From the NCBI GenBank assembly GCA_017613595.1, contig JAGADM010000089.1, forward strand, positions 1-25,770: a DNA stretch of 25,770 nucleotides, given 5' to 3'. The notes beneath the pieces were generated by a model, which did not search any database, was not told the origin of the DNA, and saw nothing but the letters and a program-made list of their open reading frames with translations. The position numbers and the translations under genes were made by a program. Positions 17,301 through 24,498 of this stretch are shown here, piece by piece (within the stretch, counting starts at the first letter, position 1; the number at the start of each line of letters is the position of its first letter). The stretch comes from Lachnospiraceae bacterium. Lineage in GTDB: Bacteria > Bacillota_A > Clostridia > Lachnospirales > Lachnospiraceae.

Positions 17301-19541
17301 AAATACGGTGATAAGGCGTTTGCGCAGGAAACCGAGAACCTCTTTGTATATGATGCCCGCTATCCTTTGCCGGACGATACTAAGATTACCATTGTTATTC
17401 CGATGAAGGATAACTGGAAACTGACCGATGCCTGTATCCGGTCCATTGTGGAGAAATCCACATGGAAGAACTATGAGATACTGGTTTTGGACAACCGGTC
17501 GGAAGAGGCTAAGACATTTAGGTGGTTTAAGTCGATTGTCAATCTTTCCCCTGCAATCCGCGTATTAAAGGCGGACATGGAGTTTAACTGGTCCAAGATC
17601 AACAATTTCGGAATCCGGAACGGAAACGGAGACGTATTCATTTTCCTCAATAATGATACGGTGGTCATTTCTCCGGACTGGATGGAGCGTCTCGCGGAAA
17701 AGGCGCTGAGAAAGGATACCGGAGTGGTCGGACCGCTTCTTCTCTATGAAGACGGAACCATTCAGCACGCGGGTGTGGTCGTCGGGTTCGGCGGCTGGGC
17801 GGACCATGTATTTAAGGGTATGCCCCCGGTTCATTTCGGTGCCCCGTATGTTTCCCCGATGGTTACCAGAAACGTTCTGGCGGTAACGGGAGCATGTATG
17901 GCGGTGTCCAAAGCGACGCTGGAGAAAATCGGCGTGTTCGATGAGACGTTTATCATCTGCGGAAGCGATGTGGAACTCGGTATCCGGGCATATGAACGCG
18001 GATTGTTCAATGTCTATGATGCTTCGGTAAGACTGTATCATCTTGAATCGAAGAGCCGTGATTCCTATATCCCGAATCAGGATTATAAACGTTCCTACGA
18101 AGTATATACGCCATATCGTGAAGGCGGCGATCCGTTCTACAATCCCAATCTGGATAAGAATTCCACTACCCCTAAGATCGCGGAGATTCCCGCCGCCTCT
18201 CCGGCGGAGGTGAACCCTGACGCAACAGAGCAGGATGGCTCAGGAGACGATGAGGAAATGAAAGCTCTCGGACGAATAAAAGAAGCGTTGAAAACCAATC
18301 CATTGACGAAGGGTGCCTATGCGGCGGCCAGAAACAAAGTGCAGGCTGCCGTAGAAAGCATGCGGACCCCCAGTTCCTCCGTTGCGGAGGTTCAGCCGAT
18401 CCGCGCAAGAAGAGATGATGTGCAGAGAAAGCGTCTCAACCTGCTGACACCGTCCGTAGATGTGAAACATGTATTCGGCGGAATCGCGACCGCATTGAAG
18501 TTCTTCGAACAGCTGTGTGAGAAAACCGGATGGGAGGCAAGAATCATTTCGGTGGATGCGCCTGTGGTAAAGGACACGTCGGTTCTGTCGTCACGCTATG
18601 TTATTGTAAACAGTTCCACGGACTCCGAAGAGCCCTATCAGGTAGTGCCGTTTAACGACCGCGCTTCTGCGACGATCCCCGTCCGAAAGACGGATGTATT
18701 CATGGCAACCGGGTGGTGGACCGCTTATACGATTAAAGATGTTCTCTTATGGCAGAAAGAGACCTGGGAGACGGAAAATGCGAACCCTCTCATTTATCTC
18801 GTTCAGGATTTCGAGCCCGGCTTCTATCCGTGGTCTTCCCGCTATCTTATGGCGGACAGTACCTATCGAATGCAGACGCCTGTTTATGCGGTATTTAACG
18901 CGAAGCTGCTGAAGGAATTCTTCGATAAGCAGGGTTATTCGTTTACGAAGAGCTGGTATTTTGATCCGGTGATGAATGAGAAGCTTGTTGAATATCTTCC
19001 GGCGGGTCTTACCGCGCAAAAGAAGAAGCAGATTATCATTTACGGCCGTCCGGGAACCCCGAGAAACGCATTCGAACTGGCGTGTATGTCCTTGAGGGAA
19101 TTTATCGCGATGGATCCTGCCAATAAGGACTGGACATTCATCTCTGCGGGTGAGGAGCATTGCGATATCGATCTCGGAAGCGGCGCCGTACTTCGTTCGG
19201 TCGGAAAACTCAGCCTGCAGGATTATGCGGGATTGATGACGGAGACGTACGCGGGAATATCGCTTATGGTATCTCCGCATCCCAGTTATCCGCCGCTTGA
19301 GATGTCGTCTTTCGGCGTGAAGACCATCACGAATTGCCTTTATAACAAGGATCTGAGCAGCTTCAGCGGATGCATTACGAGTCTTAAAAACTGCTCGGCC
19401 AATGAAATTGCAGGTCAGCTGAACAGAATATGTGCGGATTACACGCCAGATGTTCACTGGGAGATCAATGAGGACTATGTGAAAGGAACCGATCCGTTCG
19501 GAGAAGTAATCGGCGAGCTGTCTTCCATTCTGAAAGACTGA
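14337..19541 (+). CDS. giant multidomain glycan enzyme: methyltransferase, coiled coils, two GT2 domains and WsaF/GT4-type glycosyltransferase
   Basis: 1734 residues from GTG 14337, with AAGGAAG nine bases upstream. Domains in order: class I SAM methyltransferase (about 25-225; motif I VLECGCATG at 36-44, ADVLEHLSDP near 104, IIISIPN); beta-rich module 1 (about 240-375); coiled coil (380-425); beta-rich module 2 (about 428-548), both sharing R-[FI]-DPCEG; long coiled coil (555-680) ending in NSFFWKITKPGRA, a motif common in polymer-type GT proteins; GT2 domain A (about 757-1000; ISILVPLYNTP, LDHDD at 848-852); GT2 domain B (about 1015-1260; ITIVIPMKDNW, FLNND at 1103-1107, GSDVELGIRAYERG); a low-complexity linker (1265-1365); and a C-terminal WsaF-like GT-B domain (1366-1734; LLTPSVDVKHVFGGIATAL, SPHPSYPPLEMSSFG). 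No signal peptide or membrane helix is visible, so it is cytoplasmic. Probably assembles and methyl-modifies the glycan exported by the ABC pair just upstream. Sugars unknown. Confidence 0.9.
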   Translation: MKKENGSLKYEVKIAKSDQNSSQGKILAEIKPNSKVLECGCATGYMTKWMKEELRCKVSVIEIDEVGFEAAKAYAEDGFCGDLNREEWISFFDGQQFDYILFADVLEHLSDPLKVLTRANGLLKNTGKIIISIPNIAHNDVILKLIDNSFDYTETGLLDSTHLHFWGRNNLEEFCLKAGLNIVQIDGTVIPFQKTEQARGSYDDADCRITGGLADRALGEIYQYVFVCQKTEYVKKRKITCVNLLPEKKGDSFFRTGRNVDVCSDVYFSDGSGFAQENGRTFVRSLNTALPGEINICTEIPENCTSVRFDPCEGVFCLVSEPDIEYAGRKVSFECVNGTPVGTAYLFADKDPQFIFTVPQTEGEERILNIRCRLTVFEADREKEITEFTKQLHERSVLIGQLETLNSQLNSVRTEIAGMRDRRREIISSSVFFETAEGFSEENAIVLNREIDKDEESALPLHFDVKVPAGCGKVRIDPCEGKYCVACNVQIIYDGKKLSGNPAEGFIADDMVFFRGEDPKFIVELPDADGRMLHVDMMLRLFDVRDLTMETLNRQLQEDVEKIDTLSQIIVDTNQNHIRETAELREEMEELRSSWEEKYRNLQQSTGEELEEKDRLMEEAGRNMDEAAALIDDQAAQIASLKAQIENLNTQMQSQQASGQQMAERASRAEENYAVVSNSFFWKITKPGRAVMDGIKSVARKNERVYKGLRFVKWTFRYGPKGAVRRKREFDAMQAQIAQAAAVQPAPVQRSLSVESDIKISILVPLYNTPEQFLREMIESVTGQTYGNWQLCLADASDAEHGYVESVCRQYADADGRISYKKLEKNLMISGNSNAAAEMADGDYIGLLDHDDLLSPFALEQNIIAISEKHADVLYSDEDHLLLNGQHGNPFYKPDWSPDLLNTQMYICHFLVFRRSLFREVGGFRSDFDGSQDYDLMLRLSEKTNNITHIPQILYSWRESPSSTALNADSKPYAQTAGLRAVDEHLHRKYGDKAFAQETENLFVYDARYPLPDDTKITIVIPMKDNWKLTDACIRSIVEKSTWKNYEILVLDNRSEEAKTFRWFKSIVNLSPAIRVLKADMEFNWSKINNFGIRNGNGDVFIFLNNDTVVISPDWMERLAEKALRKDTGVVGPLLLYEDGTIQHAGVVVGFGGWADHVFKGMPPVHFGAPYVSPMVTRNVLAVTGACMAVSKATLEKIGVFDETFIICGSDVELGIRAYERGLFNVYDASVRLYHLESKSRDSYIPNQDYKRSYEVYTPYREGGDPFYNPNLDKNSTTPKIAEIPAASPAEVNPDATEQDGSGDDEEMKALGRIKEALKTNPLTKGAYAAARNKVQAAVESMRTPSSSVAEVQPIRARRDDVQRKRLNLLTPSVDVKHVFGGIATALKFFEQLCEKTGWEARIISVDAPVVKDTSVLSSRYVIVNSSTDSEEPYQVVPFNDRASATIPVRKTDVFMATGWWTAYTIKDVLLWQKETWETENANPLIYLVQDFEPGFYPWSSRYLMADSTYRMQTPVYAVFNAKLLKEFFDKQGYSFTKSWYFDPVMNEKLVEYLPAGLTAQKKKQIIIYGRPGTPRNAFELACMSLREFIAMDPANKDWTFISAGEEHCDIDLGSGAVLRSVGKLSLQDYAGLMTETYAGISLMVSPHPSYPPLEMSSFGVKTITNCLYNKDLSSFSGCITSLKNCSANEIAGQLNRICADYTPDVHWEINEDYVKGTDPFGEVIGELSSILKD

Positions 19542-19551
19542 TGCAGTGACC

Positions 19552-19580
19552 TTGCATTGTTCGGAGCAATATGGTATTAT
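19552..19580 (+). promoter_or_regulatory. transketolase promoter
   Basis: TTGCAT (19552-19557, 4/6 match), a 17-base spacer and TATTAT (19575-19580, 5/6 match) preceded by TGG (extended -10). It lies ten bases after the giant gene's stop and gives an mRNA leader of about 100 bases. Confidence 0.8.
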
Positions 19581-19586
19581 CTAACT

Positions 19587-19687
19587 AAGTATGCGCCCTG
19601 AAACTAAGGGTGCCGCGGCCCCTGCCGCGCTGCCTGTCAGACGGACAGGTGTTTGCAGGGAGAATTTTCCTTGGAGGAATACAGAGA
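19587..19687 (+). other. transketolase leader with two small hairpins
   Basis: CGCGG-CCCCTG-CCGCG (about 19615-19630) and CCTGTC-AGACG-GACAGG (about 19633-19649) can fold in the leader. No terminator T-run and no recognised riboswitch are seen. The ribosome binding site GGAGG (19673-19677) lies ten bases before the ATG. Confidence 0.4.
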
Positions 19688-21673
19688 ATGAGCAAATCAA
19701 TTGACACAATGTCTGTTAACGCCATCCGTGTTCTGGCAGCAGACGCTATTCAGAAAGCAAAATCCGGACATCCCGGTCTGCCGCTCGGATCCGCAGCGGT
19801 TGCCTATGAGCTTTGGGCAAAGCACATGAAGCACAATCCGGCTAATCCCGACTGGGCTAACCGCGACCGTTTCATCCTTTCCGGCGGACACGGATCGACT
19901 TTGTTATATTCCCTTCTTCATCTGTTCGGCTACGGCCTGACCAAAGAAGATATGATGCAGTTCCGTCAGGACGGTTCCCTGACTCCCGGACATCCCGAGT
20001 ACCGTCATACCAAGGGCGTTGAGGCTACGACAGGTCCTCTCGGCGCAGGTATGGGTATGGCAGTCGGTATGGCTATGGCAGAGGCTCATCTTGCAGCAAA
20101 GTTCAACAAGGAAGGTTATCCGGTTGTTGACCATTACACCTATGTACTCGGCGGCGACGGATGTATGATGGAGGGTGTTACCTACGAGGCAATGTCTCTT
20201 GCAGGAACGCTCGGTCTTAACAAGCTGATTGTTTTCTATGACAGCAACAAGATCAGTATCGAAGGCAATACCGATATCGCATTTACCGAGAACGTACAGG
20301 CACGTTTCCAGGCTATGGGCTTCCAGACGCTCGTTGTTGAGGACGGTAACGACCTCGACGCCATCGGCGCTGCAATCGAGGCTGCCAAGGCGGAGAAGAC
20401 GAAGCCTTCCATGATCACCGTTAAGACGCAGATCGGTTACGGCTGCCCCGCTAAGCAGGGTAAGGCAAGCGCACACGGCGAGCCTCTCGGCGAAGAGAAC
20501 GTTGCGGCTATGAAGGAATTCCTCGGCTGGCCTTCTCAGGAAGCATTCTTCGTTCCGGATGAAGTATATGCAAATTATAAGGCTATCGCAGCTGACCTTG
20601 CAAAGGATGAGGATGCATGGAACAAGCTGTTCGCAGATTACTGCGCGAAGTATCCCGAGATGAAGAAGGCCTGGGATGACGAGTTCAATATGGACATCGC
20701 AAAGGATCTCATTAATGACGATGCTTACTGGGCTTACGAAGAGAAGGCAGACGCCACGAGAAATCTCGGCGGCTGGGCTCTCAACAAGCTTAAGAATAAA
20801 GTTCCGAACCTGATCGGCGGTTCTGCGGACCTTGCTCCTTCGAACAAGACCGCAATGAAGGAAATCGGCGACTTCAGCAAGGATGATTACAGCGGACGCA
20901 ACCTGCACTTCGGTGTTCGTGAGTTTGCTATGGCTGCTATCAGCAACGGTCTTACTCTTCACGGCCTCCGCGCTTACTGCGCAACGTTCTTCGTATTCAG
21001 TGATTACGTTAAGCCGATGGCAAGACTTTCCGCACTCATGCGTATCCCGACCACATTTGTCCTTACCCATGACAGTATCGGTGTAGGCGAAGACGGTCCT
21101 ACCCATGAGCCGATCGAGCAGCTTGCAATGCTTCGTTCCCTTCCGAACTTCCATGTATTCCGTCCGGCTGACGCAACCGAAACTCTGGCTGCATGGTACA
21201 GTGCCGTAACGAGCAAGGAGACTCCTACCGCTCTCGTTCTTACGAGACAGAATCTTCCTCAGCTTGCAGGTTCCTCCAAGGAAGCACTTAAGGGCGCTTA
21301 CATCATTGAAGATTCCAAGAAGGCCGTTCCGGATGCGATCATCATTGCAAGCGGTTCCGAAGTAAGCATTTCTCTTGAGGCAAAGGCTACGCTTGCCGCA
21401 GAGGGTATCGACGCCCGCGTTGTCAGCATGCCTTGTATGGATCTGTTCGAAGAGCAGAGCGACGCTTACAAGGAGAGCATTCTTCCGAAGGCTGTCCGCG
21501 CACGTGTTGCGGTTGAGGCTCTCAGTGATTTCGGCTGGGGCAAATATGTCGGCCTTGACGGCGGCTATGTAACGATGCACGGTTTCGGTGCAAGCGCACC
21601 CGCAGGCGTGCTGTTCAAGAAGTTCGGCATCACTGCGGAAAATGTAGTAGCAACGGTTAAATCGGTTCTGTAA
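19688..21673 (+). CDS. tkt: transketolase
   Basis: A 661-residue thiamine-diphosphate enzyme of the non-oxidative pentose phosphate pathway, transferring two-carbon ketol units between sugar phosphates. Start at ATG 19688 (MSKSIDTMSVNAIRVLAADA) matches the family N-terminus; the in-frame upstream codons (from 19610) encode an implausible Pro/Arg-rich stretch. Visible motifs: KSGHPGLPLG, RDRFILSGGHGS, TGPLGAGMGMAVGMA, the ThDP/Mg motif GDG (156-158) followed by NKISIEG, the catalytic activating Glu in VREFAMAAISNG (Glu412), and THDSIGVGEDGPTHEP for substrate and cofactor binding. It is a single full-length chain, not split into two subunits as in many Firmicutes. It has its own promoter, and codon use is visibly more uniform (GGT, GCT, AAG, CTT) than in the neighbours, as expected for a highly expressed gene. 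Confidence 0.98.
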   Translation: MSKSIDTMSVNAIRVLAADAIQKAKSGHPGLPLGSAAVAYELWAKHMKHNPANPDWANRDRFILSGGHGSTLLYSLLHLFGYGLTKEDMMQFRQDGSLTPGHPEYRHTKGVEATTGPLGAGMGMAVGMAMAEAHLAAKFNKEGYPVVDHYTYVLGGDGCMMEGVTYEAMSLAGTLGLNKLIVFYDSNKISIEGNTDIAFTENVQARFQAMGFQTLVVEDGNDLDAIGAAIEAAKAEKTKPSMITVKTQIGYGCPAKQGKASAHGEPLGEENVAAMKEFLGWPSQEAFFVPDEVYANYKAIAADLAKDEDAWNKLFADYCAKYPEMKKAWDDEFNMDIAKDLINDDAYWAYEEKADATRNLGGWALNKLKNKVPNLIGGSADLAPSNKTAMKEIGDFSKDDYSGRNLHFGVREFAMAAISNGLTLHGLRAYCATFFVFSDYVKPMARLSALMRIPTTFVLTHDSIGVGEDGPTHEPIEQLAMLRSLPNFHVFRPADATETLAAWYSAVTSKETPTALVLTRQNLPQLAGSSKEALKGAYIIEDSKKAVPDAIIIASGSEVSISLEAKATLAAEGIDARVVSMPCMDLFEEQSDAYKESILPKAVRARVAVEALSDFGWGKYVGLDGGYVTMHGFGASAPAGVLFKKFGITAENVVATVKSVL

Positions 21674-21697
21674 TCAGATTACCCCGAGAATTATGAT

Positions 21698-21730
21698 GTC
21701 CGGCATTCCGAAAGGGGTGCCGGACCTTGT
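21698..21730 (+). terminator. terminator-like hairpin after tkt
   Basis: A 12-bp stem (21698-21709 with 21714-21725, including two G-T pairs) is capped by a GAAA tetraloop. Only a poor T-run (CTTGTCT) follows, so it may be a weak terminator or an mRNA-stabilising 3' hairpin. Confidence 0.55.
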
Positions 21731-21752
21731 CTATAATTGTAATAAGAATGGG

Positions 21753-21821
21753 CCCGCGAAGCGGGAAGCGGTCTTTTGACCTGCGCAAACGCCATCCGCC
21801 GAAGGCGGAATATATATGGCG
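21753..21821 (+). other. pair of GAA-loop mini-hairpins upstream of the zinc-ribbon gene
   Basis: CCCGC-GAA-GCGGG (21753-21765) and CCGCC-GAA-GGCGG (21796-21808) have the same triloop. The second is nested in a further pairing of CGCCAT (21790-21795) with ATGGCG (21816-21821). No T-run follows and no known RNA family is recognised. The nested pairing would bury the in-frame ATG at 21816, in keeping with translation starting at 21855 instead. Confidence 0.4.
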
Positions 21822-21854
21822 GTTGCTCCGATAGAAGAAGGGGAGGCGAAATTC

Positions 21855-22781
21855 ATGACAGATAAGAAGAGTTGTCCTTATTGCGGTAATACGATGTCTC
21901 GTGCCAAGACGCGTTGTCCGAGATGCGGAGCAAGCGTGGAAGACCGATACGGCTCTTCCGAGCGGAATGCGTCCGGCAATATGGCTTTTGAGACGGAACC
22001 TGCGGCGGAAGAGGCTGCCGGCGAGCAGGCTGAGCAGGAGATCATCACGCATCCGAAAACCATCGCGGAACTGCAGCAGTACTGTGTGCAGAAGGGAATG
22101 CCGCTGCTTCGCATGCGATTCTTCATCGGCGAGGATTACAAGGGACCGAAGGCGTTCGGCATCTATCGTTCGGGTAATGAGTTCATCGTTTATAAGAACA
22201 AGGACACCGGGGTTCGGGCAATCCGTTATCAGGGTCCGGACGAGGCTTATGCGGTTAATGAAATATTCCAGAAGCTGCTTTCCGAGTGTCATTTGCGCGG
22301 AATCTATCCGGACGGCAACAGTTCTTTTGAGGTGAACAGTATGCGGTCGGACCGCGGCTACCGCCAGAAGAGTAACGCGTCCAAGATCGGTCTCGGTGTA
22401 GCCGTTCTGGCATTTACCGGCGTGATCGGTATTGCAGCGGTGGCCGGAAACATAAAGAAGCACCGTGACGACGGTTATTACCGTGTCGGCGATACGACCT
22501 ATTACCGCTACGGAGACGACTGGTCAATGTATGACGCAACGTCTTCGGACTGGTATTGGGATGACAGTATTACGTTCCCTTACTCGGATTACAGCGGATA
22601 TTCCATCGGCGACGATTATTCGAGCGACTGGTTTGACCAGTGGGGTATTCCGAATATCCAGGATTCGTCGGTCTGGGATGACTGGCATTCTTCGAGTTAT
22701 GACAGCTCGTATGACAGTTCGTATGACAGCTCATACGACTCCTGGGACTCCGGATCAACGGATTGGGGCAGCGATTGGTAA
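21855..22781 (+). CDS. zinc-ribbon membrane protein with acidic Tyr/Asp/Ser tail, function unknown
   Basis: 308 residues from ATG 21855, which has GGGGAGG eight bases upstream; in-frame ATG 21816 would add 13 residues but lacks a comparable site. An N-terminal zinc ribbon has C7-x2-C10 and C21-x2-C24. An acidic linker (about 30-65) leads to a small alpha/beta region (about 70-170; LRMRFFIGEDYKGPKAFGIYRSGNEFIVYKNKDTG) that I cannot assign. One transmembrane helix spans about 178-202 (IGLGVAVLAFTGVIGIAAVAG), so the ribbon is probably cytoplasmic and the C-terminus outside. The tail (about 205-308) is rich in Tyr, Asp, Ser and Trp and ends in four YDSS-type tetrapeptides and a WGSDW terminus. 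It is followed after 16 bases by the beta-propeller lipoprotein gene, suggesting a shared surface task. No function is claimed. Confidence 0.8.
   Translation: MTDKKSCPYCGNTMSRAKTRCPRCGASVEDRYGSSERNASGNMAFETEPAAEEAAGEQAEQEIITHPKTIAELQQYCVQKGMPLLRMRFFIGEDYKGPKAFGIYRSGNEFIVYKNKDTGVRAIRYQGPDEAYAVNEIFQKLLSECHLRGIYPDGNSSFEVNSMRSDRGYRQKSNASKIGLGVAVLAFTGVIGIAAVAGNIKKHRDDGYYRVGDTTYYRYGDDWSMYDATSSDWYWDDSITFPYSDYSGYSIGDDYSSDWFDQWGIPNIQDSSVWDDWHSSSYDSSYDSSYDSSYDSWDSGSTDWGSDW
22698..22745 (+). repeat. 12-bp tandem repeat encoding YDSS units
   Basis: Four consecutive 12-base units (22698-22709, 22710-22721, 22722-22733, 22734-22745), the first three differing by only one or two bases and the last more divergent. 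The unit length is a multiple of three, so copy changes would lengthen or shorten the acidic tail without a frameshift. Confidence 0.8.
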
Positions 22782-22797
22782 AAAGAGGATTTAGTTT

Positions 22798-24489
22798 ATG
22801 AAATGCAGGAAAATGATAGTGATGGGGGTATTGGCCGCCATGATCACGGGAAGTCTGTCTGGATGCGGAAAAGCAGTTTCCAAACCGAAGAAAGGGGATG
22901 CCGTGGCTTCCACGCTGAATACGGCGGAACTGACGACGGCCCAGAAACTTCTGGAGACCGGCGTATGCGTGTCAGTTCCGACAACGCACCCGTCTGTGCT
23001 GGGCTTTCAGACGTATCTGAATGTTAACGATATGGATGTAGACGGTTTCTACCGTCAGAATGAAATCCATTTTGAGGGAAAGAATTACGCGAAGATTCCC
23101 GGAGTGCTTACTTTCCGCGGAGACAATTACCGCTCAAGCGGCGCATACGGCGTTGCCAATCTGACCTCTTATAAAATGTATAAAACATGGAACATCAATA
23201 CCGGTTCGCTGAAGAAGACCGTGAAAAAGGGCGAATGGACCGGAAGCGGATGGACCGGACAGCCGCTCATCGTGCAGTGGGACGATGAGACGAAGAAGGC
23301 AATGAATCTGTATGATTCGAAGAAGAGCAAAGCCGGTCTTGTGGAAGTAATTTACGCGACGATGGACGGGAATATTTACTTCCTGGATCTCGAGGACGGA
23401 TCCGCGACGCGTGACAAGATCAGTCTCGGCTTCCCCATCAAGGGAACCGGATCCATCTATCCTACCGGAATCCCGCTCTATGTGGTCGGTGCCGGCGATG
23501 ATATGGGCAAGAAGGCAGCCAGAACGTTTATTGTAAGCCTTGTAACCGGCGAGGTAATTTATGAATACGGCAACGAGGATTCGTTCTCGCGCCGTACGGA
23601 TAACGGAAACTTCTGTGCATTTGACTCCTCCCCGCTGATTGATGCGAACACCGATACGCTGATCCAGCCGGGTGAGAACGGCATCCTTTATACGATGAAA
23701 CTGAATACCCAGTGGGACGGCCGTACGCTGACGATCAATCCTTCCGAGAAAGTCAAATGGACCTACGAGACCAAGCGGTCCGGAACGGATAAATACTGGC
23801 TCGGCATGGAGTCCTCCGCGTGCATGTATGATCATTATCTGTATATCTGCGATAACGCGGGCGATCTGATGTGCATCGATATCAATACGATGGAACTGAT
23901 CTGGAGCCAGGACATCGTGGATGACAGCAATGCTTCTCCGGTTCTTGAGGTGGATCCTTCCACCGGAACGGCATATATCTATGTTTCGACATCCCTGCAC
24001 TGGACGCAGAACAAGAAAAAGACCGGTGATATTCCGATCTTCAAGATTAATGCGGCTACCGGCGAGATCATCTGGAAGCGTTCGTACAGCTGTAAGACCG
24101 TGGACGGTATTTCGGGCGGCGTGCAGGCAACGGCGTGCCTCGGAGAGAACAACCTGAGCGGTATGGTATATTTCAATATCGCCCGTACCGGCGGAAAGAA
24201 ACACGGCAAGCTTGTCGCAATCGACAAGAAGACCGGCGGCGAAGTCTGGAGCGTGGAGATGAAGTACTACAGCTGGTCGAGTCCGGTTGCGGTATATAAC
24301 AGCAATGGTGACGGCTATATCATTCTTTGTGATTCCGACGGAAACATGCATCTTCTGGACGGTAAGACCGGAAAGGTAAAGAATACGATCAATCTCGGCA
24401 AGAATATCGAAGCGACTCCCGCGGTATTCAACAACATGCTTGTTGTCGGAACGCGAGGCAAGAAGATTTACGGTATCACGCTGCGATAA
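22798..24489 (+). CDS. PQQ-type beta-propeller lipoprotein
   Basis: 563 residues from ATG 22798, with AGAGGA eight bases upstream. The signal peptide ends in the lipobox LSGC (lipidated Cys23). After a linker, FRGDNYRSSGAYG (about residue 110) opens a long series of blades in the PQQ/BamB-like style: GNIYFLDLEDGSATRDKI, GEVIYEYGNEDS, GDLMCIDINTMELIWSQDI, INAATGEIIWKRSY, GKLVAIDKKTGGEVWSVEM, GNMHLLDGKTGKVKNTI, KKIYGIT. About seven to eight blades are visible. No dehydrogenase catalytic residues are recognised, so PQQ binding is doubtful and the fold is more likely a protein- or envelope-binding scaffold outside the membrane. It lies between the zinc-ribbon gene (16 bases) and phosphatidylserine decarboxylase (9 bases), so the three are probably one operon. 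Confidence 0.88.
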   Translation: MKCRKMIVMGVLAAMITGSLSGCGKAVSKPKKGDAVASTLNTAELTTAQKLLETGVCVSVPTTHPSVLGFQTYLNVNDMDVDGFYRQNEIHFEGKNYAKIPGVLTFRGDNYRSSGAYGVANLTSYKMYKTWNINTGSLKKTVKKGEWTGSGWTGQPLIVQWDDETKKAMNLYDSKKSKAGLVEVIYATMDGNIYFLDLEDGSATRDKISLGFPIKGTGSIYPTGIPLYVVGAGDDMGKKAARTFIVSLVTGEVIYEYGNEDSFSRRTDNGNFCAFDSSPLIDANTDTLIQPGENGILYTMKLNTQWDGRTLTINPSEKVKWTYETKRSGTDKYWLGMESSACMYDHYLYICDNAGDLMCIDINTMELIWSQDIVDDSNASPVLEVDPSTGTAYIYVSTSLHWTQNKKKTGDIPIFKINAATGEIIWKRSYSCKTVDGISGGVQATACLGENNLSGMVYFNIARTGGKKHGKLVAIDKKTGGEVWSVEMKYYSWSSPVAVYNSNGDGYIILCDSDGNMHLLDGKTGKVKNTINLGKNIEATPAVFNNMLVVGTRGKKIYGITLR

Positions 24490-24498
24490 GGAGAAAAG

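Noticed and set aside
19610..19687. Upstream in-frame extension of transketolase by 26 residues
   Set aside because: The added residues are Pro/Arg/Cys-rich, coincide with hairpins in the leader, and no ribosome binding site precedes them; ATG 19688 matches the family start.
19904..21580. Minus-strand open frame of 558 codons antisense to transketolase
   Set aside because: It lies wholly inside tkt, whose motifs are unmistakable. Its predicted protein has no recognisable domain and it has no suitable ribosome binding site. Biased codon use in a highly expressed gene commonly leaves the opposite strand open.
21709..21737. Promoter for the zinc-ribbon gene using TATAAT at 21732-21737
   Set aside because: No -35 hexamer at 16-18 bases and no TGn extension; the -35 position falls in the loop of the hairpin after tkt. 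It might still be used, but the evidence is too weak to list.
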